This document shows, in pieces, positions 8,596 to 16,457 of a stretch of DNA of 19,214 bases. The position numbers and the translations under genes were made by a program. Below the pieces are notes generated by a model. That model saw nothing but the letters and a program-made list of their open reading frames with translations. It searched no databases and was not told the origin of the DNA. The DNA lies in the NCBI GenBank assembly GCA_946055125.1, contig CAMGFF010000012.1:1-19214 (forward strand), read 5' to 3'. The number at the start of each line of letters is the position of its first letter. The first letter of the stretch is position 1. This DNA is from an uncultured Prevotellaceae bacterium (GTDB taxonomy: Bacteria > Bacteroidota > Bacteroidia > Bacteroidales > Muribaculaceae).

Positions 8596-8603
8596 TACCT
8601 TTG
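8596..8603 (+). promoter_or_regulatory. -7 promoter element for the large secreted protein gene
   Basis: TACCTTTG matches TAnnTTTG exactly and is the same octamer used before purT. The predicted start lies near 8610, leaving a leader of about 45 bases before the ATG at 8656. A -33 TTTG is not evident at 19-21 bases, so the promoter may be weaker or activator-dependent. Confidence 0.55.
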
Positions 8604-8655
8604 CACTTATTTTCTTTACATTTTTGAACAATCTATCACTAACCATCAATTCGTT

Positions 8656-11600
8656 ATGCGTAAATTTAGACTTTTTATTGCTCTGGTCGCTTTGGCCGCT
8701 ATGAGTGTTGCCGCCTCGGCCGCGATCTCTCTGCCCGCCACCAAAGTGGCTAAATTGAAGGGCGAGGTGAATCACCCGTTCTCTGCTTTGCGCCACAATG
8801 GCTCTCAGCAGCTCTTCGGAGCCACCTCGCTCGCCGCGCCTCTTGCTGCCAACGGCGAGGCCGATGTCTCTCTTAGCAACATTGGCGGCTGGGGCACTCT
8901 CGAGGGTCCCGACGGCACCGACTGGTTCTACTCCCAGTCGTTCACTATGAACCCCACCAACCAGTGGTATTACGGCGGCTCCACCATCACCATCTACAAC
9001 GACTTCTGCGAGAAGGTGTGGGAGTTCTCTATCGACATTCCCGATGCCACTCTCGTGAACCAAATCCAGCCTTTCGGCAAAATCACCCGCTCGTTCTTCG
9101 AGCGCAACACCAGCTCCTACGAGGTGATGGTGTATGTGCACCGCATCGTAAAACCGGGCGTGGCTACTGCCGACATTCAGGTGCACAGCAGCAACGGAGG
9201 TAACATTCTCACCTATGAGGGCGCCGAGAGCGCTATGCTCGTGAGCGAGGGCACCAGTGCCTACTCCATGAAGGAGCGCCTCGCCCTGGCCTACTTTGAG
9301 GAGGTCGACGGCGTGGAGACCTACCGCTTCGACATTCTCCGAAAGGGCACCTACAGCGAGGGTCCCGACCCCGTGGTTGACCACTCGTTCACCATCGACT
9401 ACAACACCATTCACTACTCCGACGGAAACGGCTTCTTCATCAAGTATATCGATGGACAGTTCTACTATGTGCTCTCTCACTATGAGAAGCCCTATGTGGA
9501 AAGCTACGACTGGGCGACCGGCGATATGATCTACAGCGAGGACAACAACTTCCTCGTGGAAGTATATGACCAAAACTACTCTAAGATTGGCGGCATTTCA
9601 GCCCCGGTGGAAATGGGCTCGGCTATGCCTATGATGTATGCCTTCAATATCTTCTCGGCCAACGACATCAGCTTCGGTTACTACACCGGCGACGACCAGC
9701 TCAACCTGGTGCTCGCCACCTACGACTATGTGGTGGCTACCGACTCCTACACCTACTTCATCGATGCCTACAATGCTCAGGGCGAGGTGGTGAGGTCTAT
9801 CGCTTCGGGCGTGAGCAACTGGAAGTCGCTCGCCTCAGTTGCCGGCTTCGACGACCAGGTGGCTCTGCTCAAGACCAACGAGCAGGGCGAGCCTTTCTAT
9901 GAGCTCCTCAACCTCCCCTCCTGCCAGGTGGCAGGCGTGCTCACCTCGTCGATGGACGGCCGCCTTATTTCGTCAAACTTCGACCGCGTGAAGACCACCG
10001 ATGGCTTCAAGTATGTAATCGGCATGGGTCAGGGTGGCAGCGACGACGCCGGCAATGTGATTGCCTCGGTGGCTTGGTACAACAGCGACCTCTCGCTCAA
10101 CCGCTACACCAACTTCAACCTGGGTCCCAATGGCGAGATGTTTTCTCCCGTGCTCATCGGTGAGTATCTTAATCCCTATATCTTCGATACCGACGATGAG
10201 ATGGAATACATCTACATCGCTAAAATCAAGCGCACCGATGGCTCCAACAAAATCGACAATGTGCTCTGCATAGCTAATGAAGACGGCTCGCTGATTCGCG
10301 ACTTTAAGGGTAACTCCATCGATGGCGACTACTCCAATGGCTCGCTCCTCAACCTTGGCACTTCCCACCCAAGCATCTTCGTGGCCTACGCCAACTCTTC
10401 GGCCAATACTTTCAAGGTGGATTTCTTCAACCTGCCTCTAATCAAGTTTGAGGGTGGCTCGGGCACTGCCGACGACCCTTACCTCGTGGCAAGCGCCGGC
10501 GACCTCATGCAGGTGCAGAACAGCCCCACTGCCTACTTCAAGCAGGTGGCCGACATCGACCTGAAGGGTATCGACTGGTCGCCGGTTGAGCTACAGGGCG
10601 GCTACGACGGCAATGGCCACGCTATCCGCAACCTCACCATCTCGCCCTCTGCCACCGGCAATGTGGGTATCTTCAGCACCGTGACCGGCACCGACGCTTC
10701 GGCTCGCGCATATATCAAGGACCTCACCATCGTCGATGCCTCTATCAATGCCGGCAATGATGTGGATGCCGTGGGAGTGGTGGCCGGCGAAGTGGTGGCC
10801 GGTGAGATTAGCAATGTGCACATCGTGGGCGCCGAGGTGAATTGGGACGCTGATTTTGCCTCTACTATCGGCGGCATTGCCGGAACAGGAACTTTCCAGA
10901 CTATTGTCACCAACTGCTCTGTGGAATCGCTCTCCATCACTTCGGCACAGGCCAACCAGACCGGTGGCGTGCTGGGCAATCTTGGCAACACCACTCACGT
11001 GAGCAACTGCGCCGTGAAGATGACTGCCTCCACCCGCAACACTCTCGGTGGCATCGTGGGCGCTGCCGGTGGCGTGAGCGCCGACGGTTCTATCACCAAT
11101 TGCCACGCCGATGTGCTGCTCACCGCCGAGAATGGAATTGGCGGTATAACCGGCTCGTCGTCGCGCATTCGCATCGCCAATTGCTATGCCACGGGAACAA
11201 TCGTCGCCACTTGCCCCGAATATGGCGACTACAACGACCCCTACTACAGCGCAGGTGGCATTATCGGCACTCTTGCCACCGACTGGAATGGCTCCTCTGC
11301 TATCGTGCTCGAGAACTGCGTGGCTGCCCTCAGCGAGATTTCGGTGAGCGACCCTGCCAACACCTCCGGCACTTTCAATGCCATTGGCCGCGTGGTGGGC
11401 GCTTCGGCCGTCTTGGTGGGCCACACTGAGAAGGGTATCAAGAACTGCTTTGCCAACAAGGACATGACTATCAACGGCCTCACCTCTACCTCGGCCGACA
11501 ACACCTCTACCGCCGGCGCCGATGTGGCTCTCAGCGAGCTCAACCGCGACTTCTTCGAGGGTCTTGGCTTCGCCTATGGCGACAATGCCGACGCTCCCTG

Positions 11601-12141
11601 GACCGACGACACCCTGCCCGTGCTCTTCTTCGAGCTGACTCCCAAGGATATTCATTTCGACTACACATCGATCACCTCCGAGGAAACCGGTGCCTCGCTC
11701 TCCAACACGCTCCATATTCTGGGCGGCGACTTCAACGAGGTTGTGTTCTCGTCGAGCGACGAGAGTGTTGCCACCATTGGCAGCATCGTGGAGGACCACG
11801 ACAATTCGAGCGCAACCGTTGAAGTCCTCACCGTGGCAAATGGCGTGGCCACAATCACCGCTTGCGTCGACGACCTGCTCTACGCCTCGTTCACCGTCAC
11901 CGTCAATGACCAGTCGGGCGTGAACGATGCCGTAGCAGTGAAGACCGCAATCCTTGTGAAGAACAACGTGGTGGCAGCCCCCGGCGCTGCCAAGATTGAA
12001 ATCATCAACATGAGCGGCGCGTGCGTGGCGCGTGCTGCCGGCACAAGCCTCAGCACCGCAGCCCTCACCCCCGGCATCTACATAGCAGTAGCCACCAATG
12101 CCGCCGGCGAGCGCACCACCCTCAAGTTCTCCAAGCAATGA
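8656..12141 (+). CDS. Large secreted protein with GLUG repeats, BIG2-like domain and T9SS-like C-terminal tail
   Basis: Specific function not recognised. The 1161-residue product begins with a Sec signal peptide (MRKFRLFIALVALAAMSVAASA). Residues about 60-595 are rich in Tyr, Trp, Asp and Gly with alternating beta-like pattern and no family I can name; a propeller-like fold is possible. Residues 600-650 (GGSGTADDPYLV, then DIDLKGIDW and YDGNGHAIRNLTI) are the classic lead-in to GLUG repeats, and Gly/Asn-rich units such as GGVLGNLGN, GGIVGAAGG and GGITGSSS follow to about 940. Residues about 996-1088 resemble a bacterial Ig-like BIG2 domain (SSDESVATI, then NGVATITACV). The last 70 residues, ending TPGIYIAVATNAAGERTTLKFSKQ minus its first few positions, resemble a type A T9SS sorting domain. 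The open frame extends upstream to 8326 through the nnr start; 8656 is chosen for its signal peptide and for the promoter at 8596. Monocistronic. Likely surface-attached or secreted, perhaps adhesive (inference). Confidence 0.8.
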   Translation: MRKFRLFIALVALAAMSVAASAAISLPATKVAKLKGEVNHPFSALRHNGSQQLFGATSLAAPLAANGEADVSLSNIGGWGTLEGPDGTDWFYSQSFTMNPTNQWYYGGSTITIYNDFCEKVWEFSIDIPDATLVNQIQPFGKITRSFFERNTSSYEVMVYVHRIVKPGVATADIQVHSSNGGNILTYEGAESAMLVSEGTSAYSMKERLALAYFEEVDGVETYRFDILRKGTYSEGPDPVVDHSFTIDYNTIHYSDGNGFFIKYIDGQFYYVLSHYEKPYVESYDWATGDMIYSEDNNFLVEVYDQNYSKIGGISAPVEMGSAMPMMYAFNIFSANDISFGYYTGDDQLNLVLATYDYVVATDSYTYFIDAYNAQGEVVRSIASGVSNWKSLASVAGFDDQVALLKTNEQGEPFYELLNLPSCQVAGVLTSSMDGRLISSNFDRVKTTDGFKYVIGMGQGGSDDAGNVIASVAWYNSDLSLNRYTNFNLGPNGEMFSPVLIGEYLNPYIFDTDDEMEYIYIAKIKRTDGSNKIDNVLCIANEDGSLIRDFKGNSIDGDYSNGSLLNLGTSHPSIFVAYANSSANTFKVDFFNLPLIKFEGGSGTADDPYLVASAGDLMQVQNSPTAYFKQVADIDLKGIDWSPVELQGGYDGNGHAIRNLTISPSATGNVGIFSTVTGTDASARAYIKDLTIVDASINAGNDVDAVGVVAGEVVAGEISNVHIVGAEVNWDADFASTIGGIAGTGTFQTIVTNCSVESLSITSAQANQTGGVLGNLGNTTHVSNCAVKMTASTRNTLGGIVGAAGGVSADGSITNCHADVLLTAENGIGGITGSSSRIRIANCYATGTIVATCPEYGDYNDPYYSAGGIIGTLATDWNGSSAIVLENCVAALSEISVSDPANTSGTFNAIGRVVGASAVLVGHTEKGIKNCFANKDMTINGLTSTSADNTSTAGADVALSELNRDFFEGLGFAYGDNADAPWTDDTLPVLFFELTPKDIHFDYTSITSEETGASLSNTLHILGGDFNEVVFSSSDESVATIGSIVEDHDNSSATVEVLTVANGVATITACVDDLLYASFTVTVNDQSGVNDAVAVKTAILVKNNVVAAPGAAKIEIINMSGACVARAAGTSLSTAALTPGIYIAVATNAAGERTTLKFSKQ

Positions 12142-12165
12142 CCCATGAGCTTTAAGCAATAAGCT

Positions 12166-12197
12166 AAGGGGCTGTTCCTTTGTGGGAGCAGCCCCTT
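12166..12197 (+). terminator. Hairpin terminator after the large secreted protein gene
   Basis: 12166-12178 (AAGGGGCTGTTCC) pairs with 12185-12197 over 13 positions with one G-U pair, around a six-base loop. The T-tract after it is short (TTT then CG), so it is a strong hairpin but a less than ideal intrinsic terminator. It lies 24 bases after the stop codon. Confidence 0.6.
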
Positions 12198-12220
12198 TCG
12201 CATCCCCCACCCCTACCCCA

Positions 12221-12260
12221 CTCCTAACTAATAACTCCTAACTAATAACTCCAAACTCCT
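12221..12260. repeat. Short tandem repeat, 14-base unit
   Basis: The unit CTCCTAACTAATAA occurs twice head to tail (12221-12234 and 12235-12248) and is followed by a partial third copy, CTCCAAACTCCT, to 12260. It lies between the upstream hairpin and the korA promoter. It has no recognised function; slipped-strand variation in copy number is possible. Confidence 0.7.
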
Positions 12261-12283
12261 ATTATAACTTTTTCACGAAAATA

Positions 12284-12315
12284 TTTGCTTATCTTTACGT
12301 TTTGCACTACTTTTG
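12284..12315 (+). promoter_or_regulatory. Bacteroidota-type promoter for korAB
   Basis: TTTG at 12284-12287 and TACTTTTG at 12308-12315 (TAnnTTTG) are exactly 20 bases apart. The predicted transcript starts near 12322, with a leader of about 60 bases before the korA ATG at 12382. This is one of the two best promoter matches in the window. Confidence 0.75.
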
Positions 12316-12381
12316 CCCTCGACTTTAGAAATCTGCCCTATAGTCATCACAACTTTAATTAATCTATAATTTGTAAAAGTC

Positions 12382-14229
12382 ATGTTGGAAAAAACTAATG
12401 TTAAGGTTCTCGACCGCGTTGTAGTGCGTTTCTCGGGCGACTCGGGCGACGGCATGCAGCTCGCCGGGAACATTTTCTCTAACGTGTCGGCCGGCGTGGG
12501 AAACCAGATTTCCACTTTCCCCGACTATCCCGCCGAGGTGCGTGCGCCGCAAGGCACGCTCAGTGGTGTGTCCGGTTTTCAAGTGCATATCGGAAAGGGT
12601 GTTTACACTCCAGGCGACAAGGCCGATGTGCTCGTGTCGATGAACCCAGCCGCTCTCAAGCAGAATGTGAAATTCCTCAAAGAGGGCGGAGTGGCTATCG
12701 TGGATATTGACTCTTTCAAGAAAGCCGACCTCGACAAGGCGCTCTATTCTACCGACGACCCCTACAAGGAAATCGGCCTCAAGGGCGAGGTCGTGGAGGT
12801 GCCTATGACCTCCATGGTGAAGGCTGCACTCGAGGGCAGCGGCCTCGACCTCAAGAGCGTGATGAAGTGCAAGAATATGTTTGCCCTGGGCCTCGTGTGC
12901 TGGCTCTTCGACCGCCCGCTCGACAGTGCCCTGCGCTATCTCCACAATAAATTCGCCAAGAAACCTGCCATATATGAGGCTAATGCCAAGGTGATGCAAG
13001 CCGGTTACGACTACGGCCACAACATTCACGCCTCGGTTTCGACCTACCGCATCGAGAGCGACGCTATTCGCCCCGGCACCTACACCGACGTTAACGGAAA
13101 CACTGCCACCGCATGGGGTCTTATCCTGGCCTCGGAGAAGAGCGGTCTGCCTCTCTTCCTCGGCAGCTACCCCATCACTCCTGCCACCGATATTCTCCAC
13201 GAGCTCGCCAAGCGCAAGGACCTGGGCGTAAAGGCCTGCCAAATGGAGGACGAGATTGCCGGCGTATGCTCGGCTATCGGAGCGGCTTTTGCCGGAAACC
13301 TGGCCGTGACGAGCACTTCGGGCCCCGGACTCGCGCTAAAGAGCGAGGGTATCGGCCTCGCCGTGATGGCCGAGCTTCCGCTCGTGATTATCGACGTGCA
13401 GCGTGGTGGACCATCGACCGGTCTTCCCACAAAAACCGAGCAGACCGACCTGCGCCAGGCTCTCTACGGCCGCAATGGTGAGTCGCCCCTCGCCGTGGTG
13501 GCTGCCGCTTCGCCCACCGACTGCTTCAACATGGCTTTCGAGGCTGCCCGAATCGCCGTCGAGCACATGACACCCGTGGTGCTGCTCACCGATGGCTTCA
13601 TCGCCAATGGCTCATCGGCATGGCGCATTCCCGAGGATGATGAATACCCCGCCATCAAGCCAAATTTCGTGAAGCCTGAGATGCTTGAGCAGGGCTGGCG
13701 ACCTTATATGCGCAATGAGGAAACTGAGGTGCGCTACTGGGCCATCCCCGGCACGCCCGGCTTCCAGCACCGCCTCGGCGGACTGGAGAAGGACTACCGC
13801 ACAAGCGCTATCTCTACCGACCCTGCCAACCACGAGAAGATGGTGCAGGCCCGACAGCGAAAAATCGACCTCATCGCTCGCAATATCCCCAACCTCGAGG
13901 TGCAGGGGAACCCCGATGCCGACACTCTGCTCATTGGCTGGGGCGGAACCTACGGCCACCTCTTCTCGGCCGTCAACGAGCTTAATGCCGCCGGAAAGCC
14001 CGTGGCTTTTGCCCACTTCAGCTACATTTGCCCGCTCCCTGCCAATACTGCCGAGGTTATCGGCCGCTACAAGCGCGTGATCGTGGCCGAGTTAAACAAT
14101 GGCCAGTTTGCCGACTACCTGCAGGCTAAGCACCCTATGACCGACTTCAAGCGCATCAACAAGGTGCAGGGTCAGCCATTCTTGGTGAAGGAAATTATCG
14201 ATGGTGTAACTAAATTTATGGAGGCTTGA
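12382..14229 (+). CDS. korA: 2-oxoacid:ferredoxin oxidoreductase, fused gamma/alpha subunit
   Basis: Catalytic subunit of a CoA-dependent 2-oxoacid:ferredoxin oxidoreductase, most likely acting on 2-oxoglutarate/succinyl-CoA. The 615-residue protein joins an N-terminal gamma-type domain (about 10-190, starting RVVVRFSGDSGDGMQLAG, with FPDYPAEVRAPQGT) to an alpha domain (about 215-450) containing the family motif YPITP at 263-267, QMEDEIAGVCSAIGAA near 285-300 and RGGPSTGLPTKTEQ from 341. A C-terminal transketolase-like region follows (about 500-600). The gamma-alpha fusion is the normal KorA form. Translation of korB is closely linked: its start lies 3 bases after this stop. Substrate choice between 2-oxoglutarate and other 2-oxoacids rests on family resemblance, not on a decisive residue. 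Confidence 0.9.
   Translation: MLEKTNVKVLDRVVVRFSGDSGDGMQLAGNIFSNVSAGVGNQISTFPDYPAEVRAPQGTLSGVSGFQVHIGKGVYTPGDKADVLVSMNPAALKQNVKFLKEGGVAIVDIDSFKKADLDKALYSTDDPYKEIGLKGEVVEVPMTSMVKAALEGSGLDLKSVMKCKNMFALGLVCWLFDRPLDSALRYLHNKFAKKPAIYEANAKVMQAGYDYGHNIHASVSTYRIESDAIRPGTYTDVNGNTATAWGLILASEKSGLPLFLGSYPITPATDILHELAKRKDLGVKACQMEDEIAGVCSAIGAAFAGNLAVTSTSGPGLALKSEGIGLAVMAELPLVIIDVQRGGPSTGLPTKTEQTDLRQALYGRNGESPLAVVAAASPTDCFNMAFEAARIAVEHMTPVVLLTDGFIANGSSAWRIPEDDEYPAIKPNFVKPEMLEQGWRPYMRNEETEVRYWAIPGTPGFQHRLGGLEKDYRTSAISTDPANHEKMVQARQRKIDLIARNIPNLEVQGNPDADTLLIGWGGTYGHLFSAVNELNAAGKPVAFAHFSYICPLPANTAEVIGRYKRVIVAELNNGQFADYLQAKHPMTDFKRINKVQGQPFLVKEIIDGVTKFMEA
14220..14224 (+). promoter_or_regulatory. Ribosome binding site fixing the korB start
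   Basis: GGAGG at 14220-14224, inside the last codons of korA, lies 7 bases before the ATG at 14232. This supports that ATG over the in-frame TTG at 14226, which overlaps the korA stop. A consensus Shine-Dalgarno is uncommon among the genes of this window. Confidence 0.65.
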
Positions 14230-14231
14230 TT

Positions 14232-15245
14232 ATGGAAGATTTGAAATACTGTGCTGCCGACTACAAGAGCGACCAATATGTGCGCTGGTGCCCGGGCTGT
14301 GGCGACCACGCCGTGCTTAATGTGCTTCACAAGGCTATGGCCGAGCTGGGCGTTGCCCCGCACAACACGGCCGTGATTTCGGGTATCGGTTGTAGCTCCC
14401 GTCTGCCCTACTACATGAACACCTATGGCTTCCACACCATTCATGGCCGTGGCGGTGCCGTGGCTACCGGTTTCAAGGTGGCAAACCCCGAGATGACCGT
14501 CTGGCAGGTGTGTGGCGATGGCGACGGCCTCGCCATTGGCGGAAACCACTTCATTCACGAGGTGCGCCGCAATGTCGACCTGAATGTGCTCATGCTCAAC
14601 AACAAAATCTATGGCCTCACCAAGGGCCAGTATTCGCCCACAAGCGACCGCGGTTTTGTGAGCAAGTCGTCGCCCTATGGCACCACCGAGGACCCGTTTA
14701 TCCCCGCCGAGCTGGTGTTTGGCGCACGTGGCACTTTCTTCGCCCGTAGCATCGATGTGGAGCTGAAAATCTCCCAGGAGGTAATGGTGGCCGCCGCCAA
14801 GCACAAGGGCTGCTCGGTGGTCGAAATCCTCCAGAACTGCGTGATTTTCAACAATGGCATTCACAACTATATCACCGACCGCGCAACCCGCGCCGAGCGT
14901 ACTATTCACCTCGTCCACGGCGAGAAAATGCTCTTCGGAGCCAACTTGGAAAAGGGCCTGGTGCAAGACGGTTTCGGGCTGAAGGCCGTGACCCTGGGTG
15001 AGAATGGCTACTCTATCGACGACGTGCTCGTGCACGACGCTCACTGCCGGAGCAACTTCCTCCACCAGCAGCTCGCTATGATGGACGGCCACGACCTGCC
15101 TCTCGCTATTGGCGTTATCCGCGATGTCGAGGCTCTCTCCTACGACCGGGAGGTGGCCGCTCAGGTGGCCGAGGTTCGCGCTAAGAAGAACCTCAAGTCG
15201 CTCCGCGACCTCGTCCTCTCCGGCGAAACCTGGGAAGTGAAATAA
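14232..15245 (+). CDS. korB: 2-oxoacid:ferredoxin oxidoreductase, beta subunit (TPP and FeS binding)
   Basis: Beta subunit that binds thiamine pyrophosphate and a [4Fe-4S] cluster and passes electrons from 2-oxoacid decarboxylation to ferredoxin, or works in reverse to make 2-oxoglutarate from succinyl-CoA. The 337-residue product has WCPGCGDH at 19-26 (Cys20, Cys23), GIGCSSR with Cys54, and a likely fourth ligand at Cys203 (ILQNC). The TPP motif runs from GDGD at 95-98 through GGNH to NN at 123-124, followed by YGLTKGQYSPTS, which is typical of the KorB group. Length is usual. There is no separate delta/ferredoxin-like subunit in the operon, so the enzyme is probably the simple two-subunit type using free ferredoxin. 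Transcription ends at the hairpin 33 bases downstream. Confidence 0.93.
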   Translation: MEDLKYCAADYKSDQYVRWCPGCGDHAVLNVLHKAMAELGVAPHNTAVISGIGCSSRLPYYMNTYGFHTIHGRGGAVATGFKVANPEMTVWQVCGDGDGLAIGGNHFIHEVRRNVDLNVLMLNNKIYGLTKGQYSPTSDRGFVSKSSPYGTTEDPFIPAELVFGARGTFFARSIDVELKISQEVMVAAAKHKGCSVVEILQNCVIFNNGIHNYITDRATRAERTIHLVHGEKMLFGANLEKGLVQDGFGLKAVTLGENGYSIDDVLVHDAHCRSNFLHQQLAMMDGHDLPLAIGVIRDVEALSYDREVAAQVAEVRAKKNLKSLRDLVLSGETWEVK

Positions 15246-15277
15246 CCCCGCTTCTTAGGGTCAATATACCAAAAACT

Positions 15278-15308
15278 GGGATAACCCCCTCGGTTATCCC
15301 GTTTTTTT
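15278..15308 (+). terminator. Rho-independent terminator of korAB
   Basis: GGGATAACC at 15278-15286 pairs perfectly with 15292-15300 around a five-base loop, followed by G and a run of eight Ts from 15302. Flanking A and T runs can extend the stem. This is the clearest intrinsic terminator on the plus strand here. Confidence 0.9.
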
Positions 15309-15398
15309 TATTATCCCCGCCTCTATCTTCTTTATTGTTGCTTTGTGTTAAATTGTGGGAAATTCCACGCTTTCGTTGTTCCATTTCTCACCATTGTT

Positions 15399-15428
15399 TT
15401 TGTTTTCACCAATTTATCGCTACTTTTG
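15399..15428 (+). promoter_or_regulatory. Bacteroidota-type promoter for the AraC-family gene
   Basis: TTTG at 15399-15402 and TACTTTTG at 15421-15428 (TAnnTTTG) are 18 bases apart, slightly short of the usual 19-21. The predicted start near 15435 leaves only about 20 bases of leader before the ATG at 15456. It lies downstream of the in-frame ATG at 15345, which argues against that earlier start. Confidence 0.6.
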
Positions 15429-15455
15429 TTGTCCTTAAACGAATTTTTGATTAAA

Positions 15456-16298
15456 ATGACCTATAAAGAAGATCTTAAAGAAAAGGGATTCTCTATCAGC
15501 GAGTCCAACATCAACGATTTGGAAAAAGACACTTTCACCGCCATCAATGGCAGCACTTTCTTGTTCTGCACCCATGGAATGGCTTCGCTCGAAGTGAACA
15601 TGATGGTCTACACCATGCGACCCAACAGCTTTATCTCCATCCCTCACGACTCTCTCGTGAAGGTAACTGCCCGTTCCGACGATTTCTCCTGCATTCGCCT
15701 CGTCTATTGCAAGGAAATCGGCCTCTCGGCCTCGGTGGGCTTGAACATGGATACTATGCAGCACATTTTCCTCAATCCTTTTATCCAGCTTTCTTGCCCA
15801 AGCACTACCGCTCTGCTCCTTAATCTGCTCGGCGTGCTATCCCATTACTACAAGCTGCCCAACTTTGCTCACCACTCTGAATTCGTCACCGGCATTATCC
15901 GAAACCTTTTCATCGCCGTGGCCGACATTTCTGCCTCTATGCGCTCCGACGCGCTCCAATCCTCTGTATTCACCTCGGCCGACTCCTATTTCATCAATTT
16001 CATCAAGCTCCTCAATGAGCACTGCTGCCAGCAGCACGATGTGGCTTTCTATGCCGACAAGCTCAATATCACTCCTAAATACCTCAACGAAATCGCCCGC
16101 AAAACCGCAAACCGTACTGCTAAGGACATCATCTCTAAGTTTATCGTAGCCCGCATAAAGCGTGAGCTGCTCATCTCGGGCAACTCGGTGCAGCGCATAG
16201 CCTACGACTTCAATTTCTGCGACCAGTCGAGCCTCGGAAAGTTCTTCAAAAAGGCCACCGGAATGTCGCCCGTGGCTTTCCGCCACTCCCACAAGTAA
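15456..16298 (+). CDS. AraC/XylS-family transcriptional regulator
   Basis: DNA-binding regulator of 280 residues. The C-terminal quarter is a double helix-turn-helix AraC domain: first HTH about 193-220 (DVAFYADKLNITPKYLNEIA), second about 243-268 (SVQRIAYDFNFCDQSSLGKFF), then the family signature GMSPVAFR near 269-276. The N-terminal part (about 1-160) has the beta-rich look of an AraC ligand-binding/cupin-like half (for example YTMRPNSFISIPHDSLV at 52-68), but no ligand can be named. No membrane segment is present in this form. The frame opens at 15345, but the extra 37 residues are hydrophobic, begin upstream of the promoter and are not AraC-like, so 15456 is preferred. It follows korAB after a strong terminator and converges on the GH9 gene; its targets cannot be inferred firmly. 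Confidence 0.88.
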   Translation: MTYKEDLKEKGFSISESNINDLEKDTFTAINGSTFLFCTHGMASLEVNMMVYTMRPNSFISIPHDSLVKVTARSDDFSCIRLVYCKEIGLSASVGLNMDTMQHIFLNPFIQLSCPSTTALLLNLLGVLSHYYKLPNFAHHSEFVTGIIRNLFIAVADISASMRSDALQSSVFTSADSYFINFIKLLNEHCCQQHDVAFYADKLNITPKYLNEIARKTANRTAKDIISKFIVARIKRELLISGNSVQRIAYDFNFCDQSSLGKFFKKATGMSPVAFRHSHK

Positions 16299-16332
16299 CC
16301 TAAGCCCCCCCGAAATTCGGGCGAACCCAAAA

Positions 16333-16369
16333 AGGGCTGACTCCTGCAATAGGTGCCAGCCCTGATTTT
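16333..16369. terminator. Bidirectional terminator between AraC gene and GH9 gene
   Basis: AGGGCTG at 16333-16339 pairs with CAGCCCT at 16357-16363, and the stem continues inward imperfectly (CTCCT with AGGTG, including mismatches). On the minus strand it is followed by TTTTT (AAAAA at about 16329-16333), on the plus strand by GATTTTG. It serves the two convergent genes. A small separate hairpin, CCCGA/TCGGG, lies just before it at 16309-16321. Confidence 0.7.
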
Positions 16370-16457
16370 GTATGCTCGGCTCAAAAAAGTTTTATCGGAC
16401 AGCAATAATATTAATTGTTTATTTATCTATCCCTTAGTAATTAAGGTTGATAAAGCA

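Noticed and set aside
8326..8655. Upstream extension of the secreted protein frame by 110 codons
   Set aside because: It overlaps the nnr start on the other strand, crosses the likely promoter at 8596, and would bury the signal peptide.
10591..12210. Minus-strand ORF of 539 codons opposite the secreted protein gene
   Set aside because: It is composition-driven antisense sequence (His, Gly, Val and Ala repeats mirroring GLUG repeats) and the sense frame is clearly coding.
14172..15092. Minus-strand ORF opposite korB
   Set aside because: It is antisense to a gene with intact TPP and FeS motifs, with the same His/Val/Ala-rich bias as the other shadows.
12382..15245. Pyruvate:ferredoxin oxidoreductase identity
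   Set aside because: Typical Bacteroidales pyruvate enzymes are single long fused chains; the gamma-alpha fusion plus separate beta fits the KorAB group better.
15345..15455. Upstream start giving the AraC regulator an N-terminal hydrophobic segment
   Set aside because: It would make the protein look membrane-anchored, but the start lies upstream of the promoter at 15399-15428 and the added residues are T-rich intergenic DNA translated.
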